Assembly: GCF_024832785.1 (NCBI RefSeq)
Contig: NZ_CP116615.1
Span: forward strand, 3,658,001-3,722,000
Origin: Fontisphaera persica
GTDB taxonomy: Bacteria; Verrucomicrobiota; Verrucomicrobiia; Limisphaerales; Fontisphaeraceae
DNA: 64,000 nt
Direction of reading: 5' to 3'
This document shows, piece after piece, positions 8,220 through 17,183 of the stretch. The notes beneath the pieces are model-generated. The model was not told the origin of the DNA. It worked only from the letters and a program-made list of their open reading frames with translations, and did not search any database. The translations under genes and the position numbers were made by a program. Positions within the stretch are counted from its first letter, which is position 1, and each line of letters opens with the position of its first letter.

Positions 8220-9806
8220 GTAGCGCAGGCGTCTCGCCTGCGAGTTCACGGAGCCTCCTGGCTCCGTGATTGCAGAACTGCCGAAGTCAAATGAACACGC
8301 TTGGTAGCACCAGGCCGCCCGTCAATCTTTCCTGTGCCGTAGCGCAGGCGTCTCGTCCCGCAAAGCGGGATTCAACCTGCGTCCCGCAGGCCTCCTCACA
8401 AAAAGCAAGAATCCTTTGCGCCGCATTCTTCCCCCTCTCCCTCCGGGAGAGGGTCAGGGTGAGGGAGCGCTTCTCTCTCTTCGTTCTCGTCGTTTCCTTC
8501 TGTTTCTTGAAGTTGTATGCTCGACTGGGGCAACCCCAACACTGTAGCGCAGGCGTCTCGCCTGCGAGTTCACGGAGCCTCCTGGCTCCGTGATTGCAGA
8601 ACTGCCGAAGTCAAATGAACACGCTTGGTAGCGCCAGGCCGCCCGTCAATCTTTCCTGTGCCGTAGCGCAGGCGTCTCGTCCCGCAAAGCGGGATTCAAC
8701 CTGCGTCCCGCAGGCCCTCCTCACAAAAAGCAAGGATCCTTTGCGCCGCATCCCTCCCCCTCTCCCTCCGGGAGAGGGTCAGGGTGAGGGAGCGCTTCTC
8801 TCTCTTCGTTGTCTTCGTTTCCTTCTGTTTCTTGAAGTTGTATGCTCGACTGGGGCAACCCCAACACTGTAGCGCAGGCGTCCCGCCTGCGAGTTCACGG
8901 AGCCTCCTGGCTCCGTGATTGCAGAACTGCCGGAGTCAAATGAACACGCTTGGTAGCACCAGGCCGCCCGTCAATCTTTCCTGTGCCGTAGCGCAGGCGT
9001 CTCGTCCCGCAAAGCGGGATTCAACCTGCGTCCCGCAGGCCTCCTCACAAAAAGCAAGAATCCTTTGCGCCGCATTCTTCCCCCTCTCCCTCCGGGAGAG
9101 GGTCAGGGTGAGGGAGCGCTTCTCTCTCTTCGTTCTCTTCGTTTCCTTCTGTTTCTTGAAGTTGTATGCTCGACTGGGGCAACCCCAACACTGTAGCCCA
9201 GGCGTCCCGCCTGCGAGTTCACGGAGCCTCCTGGCTCCGTGATTGCAGAACTGCCGAAGTCAAATGAACACGCTTGGTAGCGCCAGGCCGCCCGTCAATC
9301 TTTCCTGTGCCGTAGCGCAGGCGTCTCGTCCCGCAAAGCGGGATTCAATCTGCGTCCCGCAGGCCCTCCTCACAAAAAGCAAGAATCCTTTGCGCCGCAT
9401 CCCTCCCCCTCTCCCTCCGGGAGAGGGTCAGGGTGAGGGAGCGCTTCTCTCTCTTCGTTGTCTTCGTTTCCTTCTGTTTCTTGAAGTTGTATGCTCGACT
9501 GGGGCAACCCCAACACTGTAGCGCAGGCGTCTCGCCTGCGAGTTCACGGAGCCTCCTGGCTCCGTGATTGCAGAACTGCCGAAGTCAAATGAACACGCTT
9601 GGTAGCACCAGGCCGCCCGTCAATCTTTCCTGTGCCGTAGCGCAGGCGTCTCGTCCCGCAAAGCGGGATTCAACCTGCGTCCCGCAGGCCTCCTCACAAA
9701 AAGCAAGAATCCTTTGCGTCGCATCCTTCCCCCTCTCCCTCCGGGAGAGGGTCAGGGTGAGGGAGCGCTTCTCTCTCTTCGTTGTCTTCGTTTCCTTCTG
9801 TTTCTT
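8220..9806. repeat. Five-copy 324/325-bp tandem repeat with A-B-A-B-A order
   Basis: Copies begin at 8220, 8544, 8869, 9193 and 9518, with spacings 324, 325, 324 and 325; the last is cut at about 9806. Each copy contains the GTAGCGCAGGCGTC hairpin element, an 8-bp hairpin ACGGAGCC/GGCTCCGT, a second hairpin element, a GGGAGAGGG element, a CTCTCTTCGTT pyrimidine-rich stretch and a CTCGACTGGGGCAACCCC end. Copies 1, 3 and 5 share small differences (CAGGCCTCC) that copies 2 and 4 lack (CAGGCCCTCC), so the unit of duplication appears to be a dimer of about 649 bp. No believable gene lies inside; the repeated open frames starting ATGCAGAACTGC mirror the DNA repeat. The region separates rplI from the sigma-factor gene. 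Confidence 0.95.
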
Positions 9807-9888
9807 CAACCCGTCCCCTAAACCGCGGCCACCACCCCGCACATTTTGGGTGTGCCAGCGCCCCATTTTAGTGCTAGGCTGGAGGGGC

Positions 9889-10521
9889 ATGGCTGAGGAA
9901 GCCCAATTGGTGCAGCGCTGCCTGCAGGGTGATGCCCAGGCATGGGAGGAATTGTTTGCCCGCCACTATGACCCCACCTGCCGCTTTATTTTCCAGCTCT
10001 CCCATGACCTCACCCGCGAAGACGTCGAGGAAATCTGCCAGGAAGTCTTCCTCTCGGTGGTCCGGCACCTGGCCGATTTCAACGGCCGCAGCCAGTTGCA
10101 AACGTGGATTTTTCGCATCGCCGTCAACAAAACCCGCGACTTCGTGGACAAGCGCCTCACCGCCAAACGCGGCGGCGGCCAGGCCCCGGTTTCCCTCAGC
10201 GAAGCAGACCCCGAAACCGGCCTGACCCTCGACCTCCCCGCCCCCGCGCCCGGCCCGGACGCCTCCCTCATGGCGGCGGAAGATGCCACCCTGGTGGTGG
10301 AAGCCCTCCGCCAACTGGGCGACCCCTGCCGCGAAATCATTGAGCTGCGCTACTTTGCCGATTTGCGGTACGAAGAAATTGCGGCCGCCCTCCACCTCAA
10401 CCCCAAAACCGTCAGCTCACGCCTCAGCAAATGCCTGGACAAACTGGCCGCCGTGGCCCGCAAACTTTTTCAGCAGCATTCACCGCCGTCTCCCGTCCAA
10501 TCCACTGAACGGCACCGCTAG
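9889..10521 (+). CDS. ECF-family RNA polymerase sigma factor
   Basis: This 210-residue protein is a sigma-70 group IV (extracytoplasmic function) factor. Region 2 covers about residues 5-80, with EEICQEVFLSVVRHL and TWIFRIAVNKTRDF. Region 4 covers about 130-190, with IIELRYFADLRYEEIAAALH as the helix-turn-helix. A Pro/Ala-rich linker joins them. I chose the ATG at 9889 because GGAGGGG lies just upstream; the longer open frame only translates repeat DNA. Eight bases after its stop comes a gene for a one-pass membrane protein that is probably its partner. The target promoters cannot be inferred here. Confidence 0.93.
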   Translation: MAEEAQLVQRCLQGDAQAWEELFARHYDPTCRFIFQLSHDLTREDVEEICQEVFLSVVRHLADFNGRSQLQTWIFRIAVNKTRDFVDKRLTAKRGGGQAPVSLSEADPETGLTLDLPAPAPGPDASLMAAEDATLVVEALRQLGDPCREIIELRYFADLRYEEIAAALHLNPKTVSSRLSKCLDKLAAVARKLFQQHSPPSPVQSTERHR

Positions 10522-10529
10522 ACCTTGGT

Positions 10530-11996
10530 ATGACGCCGGAACACACACCGCATCCGATGGAGAGCTGGCTGCGCCGGTACGCCCAAACGCGCCGGCAACA
10601 GTCCGGCCCGCCCTTCACGCTGCATCCGGCCGACAAGGAAACCCTGCTGGCCGAGGCCCGCAAGGTGCATGCGGCCTCCCAAACCCGGCCGCGTCCATGG
10701 TGGGCCTTCTGGCACGCCCTGGCCGCTCCCCGTTGGGCCATGGCTGCTGCGCTGCTGGCCGTGCTGGGCGTGGCTGTTTATTCCCTGTGGCTGGCTGAGC
10801 GCCCCGGCCTCAGCCGCGCCGATAATACGCTCGCCTTGCACAAAGCGCCGGCCGGCACCGTGGCCCGCTCCCTGCCCGCTCCGGCGCCGTCCCCCGCCGC
10901 CCTCCCGGAAAAAGAATCGCGGGAAAACCAGCCCGCCGTGACCAGGGACGCCGCCCCCTTGGCGGACCGTACCACCACCGCCGCCCTCCCGACTCCCCCT
11001 GAGCCAGACCGGCTGGAAGTCAAACGCGAGGAAGTCGTGGCTTTCCGGGCGGCGACCGTCGCAGAAGGCCGCGCTGCCGATGCCGCCCCACCCCCATCGC
11101 GAGCTGCGCGTGCCGAACGCCAGACCGATATAGGAGAGGGAGCCGTGCGCCGAAGCGCGCCCCCCGCCCCAGTGCTGGCCGCTCCGTCTCCCAATGTGGT
11201 CATGCGTGGAGCAGCCGCGCGCAACGGCGCCCCGGCCGCTCCCCCACCGCCCGCGCCGCCACCCATCGCCGACGCCGTGGAAGCGCAAAAAACAACCGCG
11301 CCAGCGGTGGCAGCGCCAGCGGCCCAAACCCCGCCTGTGCAACTTCAAAGTCTGGCAGACCTTTACCTCGCGCAACAAGCCGCGCCCCTGAGCCGTCCCG
11401 CCGCCGGTCCAGCCGAAACGCGCGTGCGCCTCATGCAATCCAGCCCCGGCGCCGCCGGCGGTGCAGCGCCAGAAACCGCGGCCGCCACCGCCCCATCCGC
11501 CGGCCAGTTCAGCGGTCAGGCGAAACAAGCCATGGCCGCCGTGGCACTGCCGGCGCCCGCCCCTGCCGAACGCCCCGGCCGCCGCTATGTCAGCATCCAT
11601 GAAAACGCGCCTGCCGCACTCCCGGCCACTTTCCATCTCATGGTCAGCAACGACGTCGTGCGCGTGGTGGACGCCGACGGCACGGTGTACGAGGGCCGCC
11701 TGGAAAACCTCCCCGCGCCCGTGGCCGCCGCCAGCCGTCGTCAAACCAGCGAGAAAGCCTCGGCCCGCGAGCTGTTGTCGCCGTCCGCCCGAAAGAATGA
11801 AGCGGCGCCGCCTCCCTCCGCCGAGACCGGCAGGGTCTCCCGTGCCTTTCAAGTCATGGGCAGGCATCCGCGACTGCAGGAAGACATGATTATTACCGGC
11901 CAATGGCCGCCCGCGCCGGACGGCCTGCTGCGGTTGCAAATCCGCCTGGGCAGCGGGCCCCCTCAAACTTTGACCGTGCGCCCGGCGGAAAACTGA
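10530..11996 (+). CDS. Single-pass membrane protein, likely anti-sigma partner
   Basis: I do not recognise a named family. The 488-residue protein has a short positively charged cytoplasmic N-terminus (MESWLRRYAQTRRQQ) and one hydrophobic segment at about residues 69-88 (WAMAAALLAVLGVAVYSLWL). About 300 residues of Ala/Pro-rich, probably disordered, external sequence follow. A more ordered end contains YVSIHENAPAALPATFHLMV near residues 355-375. The gap of eight bases from the ECF sigma gene and this topology suggest an anti-sigma or signal-relay role. The zinc HxxxCxxC motif of classic anti-sigma factors is absent. Its 3' end overlaps the convergent glycerate kinase gene by 34 bases. Confidence 0.7.
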   Translation: MTPEHTPHPMESWLRRYAQTRRQQSGPPFTLHPADKETLLAEARKVHAASQTRPRPWWAFWHALAAPRWAMAAALLAVLGVAVYSLWLAERPGLSRADNTLALHKAPAGTVARSLPAPAPSPAALPEKESRENQPAVTRDAAPLADRTTTAALPTPPEPDRLEVKREEVVAFRAATVAEGRAADAAPPPSRAARAERQTDIGEGAVRRSAPPAPVLAAPSPNVVMRGAAARNGAPAAPPPPAPPPIADAVEAQKTTAPAVAAPAAQTPPVQLQSLADLYLAQQAAPLSRPAAGPAETRVRLMQSSPGAAGGAAPETAAATAPSAGQFSGQAKQAMAAVALPAPAPAERPGRRYVSIHENAPAALPATFHLMVSNDVVRVVDADGTVYEGRLENLPAPVAAASRRQTSEKASARELLSPSARKNEAAPPPSAETGRVSRAFQVMGRHPRLQEDMIITGQWPPAPDGLLRLQIRLGSGPPQTLTVRPAEN

Positions 11997-13093
11997 GCCG
12001 CCAGCCGGGCCGCGCCTTCCGTCACCCAATACGCCGCGCGCGCCTGCGCCTCCTCCGGAGTGGTTAAATCCGTCAGCCCCAGCGTGCCCGCAAACCACCG
12101 CCGCCAGCGCGGGGACGGTTTCACCACCCCGGCCAGCCCCAGGCAGGGCAGGCGGCGCCGCGCACACCACTGCGCCAGCTCGCCCACGCCCTTGCCCATG
12201 AGCGACGAAGCATCCAGCGCGCCCTCGCCGGTAAGCACCACATCCGCCCAGCGCAGGGCTTGTGCCAGGCGCGTTTGCCGGGCCAGCAGCGCAAAACCCG
12301 GCGCCAGCCGGGCCTGCAGAAAAGCCATCAACCCGAAGCCCAGCCCCCCCGCCGCCCCGCTGCCCGGCTCGCGATGAAACGCCCGCCCGCGCGCGCGTTG
12401 CATCACCAGCGCCAGCCGCCGCAGCGCCGCTTCCGCCGGCGCAAAATCGGCCGGCCCCAAACCTTTTTGCGGCCCGTAAATGCGCGTGCATCCCCGCGGC
12501 CCGAGCATACGGTTTTGCACATCCACCGCCACGGTGATGCGCAACGGCAGCCGCCGCCGCGGCGGCGCCACCCGCTCCAGCCGCGCCAGCTCCGTCCACG
12601 ATTCCAATGGCTGCTCCTGCGCATCCCAAAATGTCCATCCCAGCGACCGCGCCAGTCCAAAACCCGCGTCATTGGTGGCGCTGCCGCCAATCCCCACCAG
12701 ACAGCGCCGCGCCCCTTTTTCCGCCGCGGCGCGCAGGGCCGCGCCCAGCCCATAAGTGTCCAACTGGCGCGGATGAAACTGGCCGCGCGGCAGCAAGGCC
12801 AGCCCGATAATCCGCGCTGATTCAATAATCGCGGTTTTTTGCCGCGGCTCCCACCACCATGTCGCCGTCAGCGGCCGATGCGCCGCATCCACCGTCGCCA
12901 GCGTCATGGGGACCGCGCCCAGCGCGGAGCTGAGCACCTCGCCAAATCCATCCCCCCCATCACTGATGGGCAGGCAGCGCACCTCGTCTTGCGGCCGGGC
13001 CTGCCGCCAGCCTGCCGCCATGGCCGTCGCGGCGGCCGCCGCGGTCAAGGTGCCTTTGAACTTGTCCGGTGCGATGAGCACACGCAGGGGCAT
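11963..13093 (-). CDS. Glycerate kinase (GlxK/GarK type)
   Basis: The enzyme phosphorylates D-glycerate, usually at the 2-position in this family, feeding it into glycolysis. The 376-residue product begins MPLRVLIAPDKFKGTLTA and contains PISDGGDGFGEVL and GIGGSATNDAGFGLARSLGW. It also has DVQNRMLGPRGCTRIYGPQKG, AAGGLGFGLMAFL and LTGEGALDASSLMGKGVG, all typical. Open frame continues upstream to 13495 through a repeat-derived segment, so I took the ATG at 13093, which gives the family N-terminus. It converges on the putative anti-sigma gene and the coding ends overlap by 34 bp. Confidence 0.93.
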   Translation of the reverse strand: MPLRVLIAPDKFKGTLTAAAAATAMAAGWRQARPQDEVRCLPISDGGDGFGEVLSSALGAVPMTLATVDAAHRPLTATWWWEPRQKTAIIESARIIGLALLPRGQFHPRQLDTYGLGAALRAAAEKGARRCLVGIGGSATNDAGFGLARSLGWTFWDAQEQPLESWTELARLERVAPPRRRLPLRITVAVDVQNRMLGPRGCTRIYGPQKGLGPADFAPAEAALRRLALVMQRARGRAFHREPGSGAAGGLGFGLMAFLQARLAPGFALLARQTRLAQALRWADVVLTGEGALDASSLMGKGVGELAQWCARRRLPCLGLAGVVKPSPRWRRWFAGTLGLTDLTTPEEAQARAAYWVTEGAARLAAQFSAGRTVKV

Positions 13094-13234
13094 GGCCCTA
13101 TCATGGGCCGGAAGCGGCGGCGCGCGCAATGGCAATTCACCTGGCTCCTTCATCGTTGCCAATGGAGTAACGTCTTCCACGGCGTCCTTCCCTGCGCCAG
13201 CCTCTCGCCCCAATGAAACACGCCACACTGAAGT

Positions 13235-13366
13235 ACCCTTCCGCCACCCAGCCGGCGCTTCCCTTCCTCTCCCTCCGGGCGAGGGCCAGGGTGAGGGGCA
13301 CTTCGCTCTCTTCGTTCTCTTTGTTACCTTCTGTTTCTTCAAGCTGTCCCCCAAACCGCGGCAAGC
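13235..13366. repeat. Dispersed copy of the CTCTCCCTC/GAGGG repeat element
   Basis: This stretch repeats part of the 8220-9806 unit: a CTCTCCCTCCGGGCGAGGG hairpin, GGTGAGGG, the CTCTCTTCGTTCTC pyrimidine run, TTCTGTTTCTTCAA and then AAACCGCGG. The final part matches the sequence just after the last tandem copy (about 9796-9829), so these two sites share the same flank. It lies in the divergent gap between the glycerate kinase and the double metallo-beta-lactamase gene (13094-13421), where I see no other feature. Confidence 0.8.
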
Positions 13367-13421
13367 CTCCCCCCTCTCAAGGTGATTGTCTGCTGGCGCC
13401 GGTCCGCTAAAATCACCGCCG

Positions 13422-15419
13422 ATGAAAATCACCCGCTTTTCTCGCCTCATCCCTTGCCTGCTGCTCTGCCTCGCCCTGCCGGGCCTGGCCGCCACCGCCG
13501 CACTCCAGCCGGTGGACGCGGCGCGTTTTCCCCAGCTCTTTCAGTGGACGGATACCTGCAACGTGTACGTGCTCCGCGAGGGCGACGCCGCGCTGTTGAT
13601 TGACCTGGGCGACGGCTCGGTGCTCGAACGCCTGCCGGACCTCGGCGTGCGCCGCGTGGAATGGGTGCTCTTCACCCATCATCATCGCGAGCAATGCCAG
13701 GGCGCCCCCCGACTCGCAGGCAGCCAGACCCAATTCGCCGCGCCCGAGGCCGAGCGGGAATTGTTCGAGCAACCGCTGAACTTCCGCCAACTCCACGTCA
13801 GCCTGGGCGACCGCTTCACCGTCTATGGCGCCAGTTACGTGCGCCCCCCCATTCAACCCATCCCGCTGGCCCGCGCCTTCCGCACCAACGACACCTTTAC
13901 CTGGCGCGGTCACGAATTCCGCTGCGTGGCCACCCCCGGCAACAGCCCCGGCAGCATGACCTACCTCCTCCGCCAGAGCGGCCAATGGCTGGCCTTCAGC
14001 GGGGATTTGATGCTGGCGGGCGCGCGCCTGCACACCTGGCACGACAGCGAATGGGACTACGGCTTCGGCGCCGGCATCCGCGCGTTGCGCGATTCCACCG
14101 CCCGCCTTGAAGCACTTTCCCCCGCCCTCATGCTGCCCGCCCACGGCCCGCTCATTCCGCAACCTGCCCCGCAACTGCGCGCTTATCAGGAAACCCTCCA
14201 GCGCTTTGAAAAATTATACCTGCGCGGTTATGACGTCGGCGCCGCCGATGCCCACCAGGACAAAATCAGCGCCCCCACCGCCATTTCCAACGTCGTGCAA
14301 ATCTCGCCGCATCTCTTCAAATTCAAGCGCCCGGGCTTCTGGGGCAACTTCGTCCTGATTCTGGCCGACACCGGCCGCGCGCTGGTGGTGGACTGCGGCT
14401 TGTTGGGCGAAGCCATGTTGGACGCCGCCCTCGAGGGCCTGCGCCAGCATTACGGCCTCAAAGCCGTGGATGCCGTCATCGTCACCCACATCCACGGCGA
14501 CCACTTTCTGGAGGCGCCGCATTTGCGCGACCGCTGGGGCGCCCAGGTCTGGGCGCTCGACAACATGGTGGACAAGATGGAGCGCCCCGAGCGGTACAAC
14601 TACGCCGCCATGATTCAGGCCTACGGCAAAAAACGCCCCAATGGCGCCGTCGTCCGCAGCGTCCAAGTGGACCGCGCCTTCCGGCCGGGAGAAAAATTCA
14701 ACTGGGAAGGCTACCGCTTTACCGTGGACTGGATGCCGGGACAAACCGAGTTTGCGCTCTGCCTCCACGGCTTCATTGACGGGCGCAAAGTGGCCTTCAC
14801 CGGCGACAACCTCTTTGGCGATCCCGACAATCCCGCCCACAACGGCCACGAAGCCGTGGTGGCCTTCAACAGCGCCATTTTGGAAGAAGGTTATATCTAC
14901 GCTGGTGAGTATTTGAAACGGTTGCAGCCCGATTTGCTGCTCGGCGGACACTCTTTCGTCATGCCCCGGCCCGCCCAGCTCATCGAGCGTTACCGCCAGT
15001 GGGCCTATGCCATGCGCGACGCCTATCAAGGCCTGAGCGCGGAAAAAGACTACCGCTACCTGTTCGACCCCTTCTGGGTCCGCGCCGAACCCTATCGCGT
15101 CTCCCTCCCGGCGGGCGGCCACGGCGATTTTCAACTGCACGTCCGCAACTTTCTGCGCGTCCCCCAGCGCCATCGGATTGCCGTGCATACACCGCCGGGA
15201 TGGAGCGCCGAGCCGGCCGTGCTGGAAGGCCGGTTGCCCGGCGAGTCGCGGCGCGCCTTCCCCGTGCGCCTTCACGCGGGCGCCGCCACCTCGCCCGGCG
15301 CGCACCTCGTGGCCTTCGATGTCACCCTCGACGGCCAGCGGTACGGCCAGCGTTTTGATGCCCTGGTGGAAGTGACCCCCCACACCCCACGCACAACCCC
15401 GGCCAGCGAGCCACACTGA
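13422..15419 (+). CDS. Secreted protein with two metallo-beta-lactamase-fold domains
   Basis: The ATG at 13422 gives a clear signal peptide (MKITRFSRLIPCLLLCLALPGLA), so I prefer it to the TTG at 13386. The 665-residue mature protein carries two tandem MBL-fold domains. The first, roughly residues 30-270, has FTHHHREQ where HxHxDH is expected, so the last metal-site histidine is replaced. The second, roughly 290-540, has a full VTHIHGDHF motif, LVVDCG and AFTGDNLFGDP. A beta-rich C-terminal domain follows, similar to NPCBM/NEW3-like accessory folds. Function is likely a periplasmic or secreted hydrolase of unknown substrate; the neighbours give no clear pathway. Confidence 0.82.
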   Translation: MKITRFSRLIPCLLLCLALPGLAATAALQPVDAARFPQLFQWTDTCNVYVLREGDAALLIDLGDGSVLERLPDLGVRRVEWVLFTHHHREQCQGAPRLAGSQTQFAAPEAERELFEQPLNFRQLHVSLGDRFTVYGASYVRPPIQPIPLARAFRTNDTFTWRGHEFRCVATPGNSPGSMTYLLRQSGQWLAFSGDLMLAGARLHTWHDSEWDYGFGAGIRALRDSTARLEALSPALMLPAHGPLIPQPAPQLRAYQETLQRFEKLYLRGYDVGAADAHQDKISAPTAISNVVQISPHLFKFKRPGFWGNFVLILADTGRALVVDCGLLGEAMLDAALEGLRQHYGLKAVDAVIVTHIHGDHFLEAPHLRDRWGAQVWALDNMVDKMERPERYNYAAMIQAYGKKRPNGAVVRSVQVDRAFRPGEKFNWEGYRFTVDWMPGQTEFALCLHGFIDGRKVAFTGDNLFGDPDNPAHNGHEAVVAFNSAILEEGYIYAGEYLKRLQPDLLLGGHSFVMPRPAQLIERYRQWAYAMRDAYQGLSAEKDYRYLFDPFWVRAEPYRVSLPAGGHGDFQLHVRNFLRVPQRHRIAVHTPPGWSAEPAVLEGRLPGESRRAFPVRLHAGAATSPGAHLVAFDVTLDGQRYGQRFDALVEVTPHTPRTTPASEPH

Positions 15420-15529
15420 ACCATCGTGCCGCACCCTGAATCCTTCCAACAACCCGCGGCCCCGTTCATTCCATCATTGACTTGACCCCCTTAAGCCGTT
15501 ATTCCCCACCAGAACAAAAACACGAACCT

Positions 15530-16621
15530 ATGGCCGCCAAATCCGCCGATAAAACCACTGCTGAAACCAAAGCCGCCAGCGATGCCGCCAAGCTTCAGGC
15601 CGCCCGCCAGCGCGACCTGGAAAACGCCATCGCCACCATCACCAAGGCCTACGGCGACGGCGCCATCATGCGCCTGGGCGAAGCCCGCGCCGACCGCCAG
15701 ATTGAAGTCATCCCCACCGGCGCGCTCGCCGTGGACCTGGCCCTGGGCGTGGGCGGCATTCCCCGCGGACGCATCGTCGAGATTTTTGGCCCGGAATCTT
15801 CCGGCAAAACCACCCTCATGCTGCACGTCATCGCCAACGCCCAAAAGGCCGGCGGCCAAGCCGCGTTCATTGACGCCGAACACGCCCTGGACCCCGCTTA
15901 TGCCAAACGCCTGGGCGTGAATCTGGACGAGCTCCTCGTCTCCCAGCCCGACAGCGGCGAAGAAGCCCTCAGCATCTGCGAAACCCTCGCCCGCTCCAAC
16001 GCCCTGGACGTCATCGTCGTGGACTCCGTCGCCGCTCTCGTCCCCAAGGCCGAACTGGAAGGCGAAATGGGCATGGCCACCATGGGCATGCAGGCCCGCC
16101 TCATGAGCCAGGCCCTCCGCAAACTCACCGCCATCCTCGCCAAGGCCCGCACCACCTGCGTCTTCACCAACCAAATCCGCGAAAAAGTCGGTGTCATGTT
16201 CGGCAATCCCGAAACCACCCCCGGCGGCAAAGCCCTCAAGTTTTACGCCAGCGTCCGCATTGACATCCGCCGCCGCGACAGCATCAAAGACCCCGCCGGC
16301 AACGTCGTCGGCAACCACGTCAAAGTCAAAATTGTCAAAAACAAGGTGGCCCCGCCCTTCGCCGAAGCCGAGTTCGACATTCTCTTCAATCACGGCATCA
16401 ACCGCGAAGGCAGCATCCTCGATGTCGCCATTGAACAGGGCGTCGTCGAGAAAAAGGGCGCCTGGCTCCAATTCGCCGGCGAGCTTATCGGCCAGGGACG
16501 CGAAGCCGCCGAACGCGCCTTGCGCGAAAATCAGGCCCTGGCCCAGAAAATCATCGAGGCCATCATGGCCAAACGCGCCCAGGCCCAGGCGGCGGCCGAA
16601 ACGGCCGGCAAAACCACCTAA
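15530..16621 (+). CDS. recA: Recombinase RecA
   Basis: RecA forms filaments on single-stranded DNA, catalyses strand exchange and stimulates SOS repressor cleavage. The 363-residue protein has the Walker A loop [44 protein letters not shown] and the DNA-binding loop 2 region [20 protein letters not shown]. The C-terminus is Gln/Ala-rich. I chose the ATG at 15530; an in-frame TTG at 15482 would add 16 residues with no family support. The ribosome-binding site is weak. No SOS box is obvious to the eye in the 110 bp upstream. Confidence 0.98.
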   Translation: MAAKSADKTTAETKAASDAAKLQAARQRDLENAIATITKAYGDGAIMRLGEARADRQIEVIPTGALAVDLALGVGGIPRGRIVEIFGPESSGKTTLMLHVIANAQKAGGQAAFIDAEHALDPAYAKRLGVNLDELLVSQPDSGEEALSICETLARSNALDVIVVDSVAALVPKAELEGEMGMATMGMQARLMSQALRKLTAILAKARTTCVFTNQIREKVGVMFGNPETTPGGKALKFYASVRIDIRRRDSIKDPAGNVVGNHVKVKIVKNKVAPPFAEAEFDILFNHGINREGSILDVAIEQGVVEKKGAWLQFAGELIGQGREAAERALRENQALAQKIIEAIMAKRAQAQAAAETAGKTT

Positions 16622-16892
16622 CCTGACACCGCGCCGCAGCAGTGGAATCCCACCCCAGCCAGCACATGACCGGCCAGCGAATGAGCCCGCCCCGGCTCCG
16701 GCCAGCCGCGCCATTTTGGCACTGTTCACTTTTTGCGCCAACTGCGTGAGCTTGGCGCAAACGGCGGAAACCGGACTTTATCGGCACTTGGGTGAAATCT
16801 TCGCATTTCTTCATTGTCATCCGGGCCAAACTCTGGCTTGATGGGGCGGGCGGCTTAGTCCCGCCCATGCCAGGTGCCCGAAATGCAAGGGC

Positions 16893-17171
16893 ATGAAACG
16901 AGAACGTGTCAGAGTCTATTATTCCGGCCGGGTGCAGGGAGTGGGTTTCCGGTACACGGTAAAATCCCTGACGCCGGGTTTTGAAGTTTGTGGAACGGTA
17001 CGAAATTTGCTTGATGGTCGGGTTGAACTCGTGGCTGAAGGGCCGCGCCCGGAACTGGAAGCTTTTTTGCAAGCGGTGCGGGACTCAGCCGTAGGCCGGT
17101 TTATCCGGCACGAGGCCATTGAATGGCTGGAAGCCAGGGGTGATTTGCGCGGATTCCAGATTACGGGATAA
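16893..17171 (+). CDS. acyP: Acylphosphatase
   Basis: Acylphosphatase hydrolyses carboxyl-phosphate bonds of small acyl phosphates in the cytoplasm. The 92-residue protein has the family signature SGRVQGVGFR with the phosphate-binding Arg20, and GTVRNLLDGRVEL with the catalytic Asn38. The end, GDLRGFQITG, fits the usual final strand. Length is normal. It is 12 bp upstream of a metallophosphoesterase gene and probably co-transcribed. The 271 bp between recA and this gene hold only a GGGCGGG/CCCGCCC inverted repeat. Confidence 0.95.
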   Translation: MKRERVRVYYSGRVQGVGFRYTVKSLTPGFEVCGTVRNLLDGRVELVAEGPRPELEAFLQAVRDSAVGRFIRHEAIEWLEARGDLRGFQITG

Positions 17172-17183
17172 ACGGGACTGCAG

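Noticed and set aside
8270-9521. Four related ~100-residue open frames starting ATGCAGAACTGC
   Set aside because: They are products of the DNA tandem repeat; the peptide identity follows from the DNA identity and the frames lack ribosome-binding sites.
8220-9806. CRISPR array
   Set aside because: The units are about 325 bp with no short repeat-spacer alternation, and no cas genes are nearby.
10518-12638. Minus-strand open frame of 706 codons
   Set aside because: It is a Gly/Ala-rich shadow of the anti-sigma candidate and overlaps the glycerate kinase in another frame.
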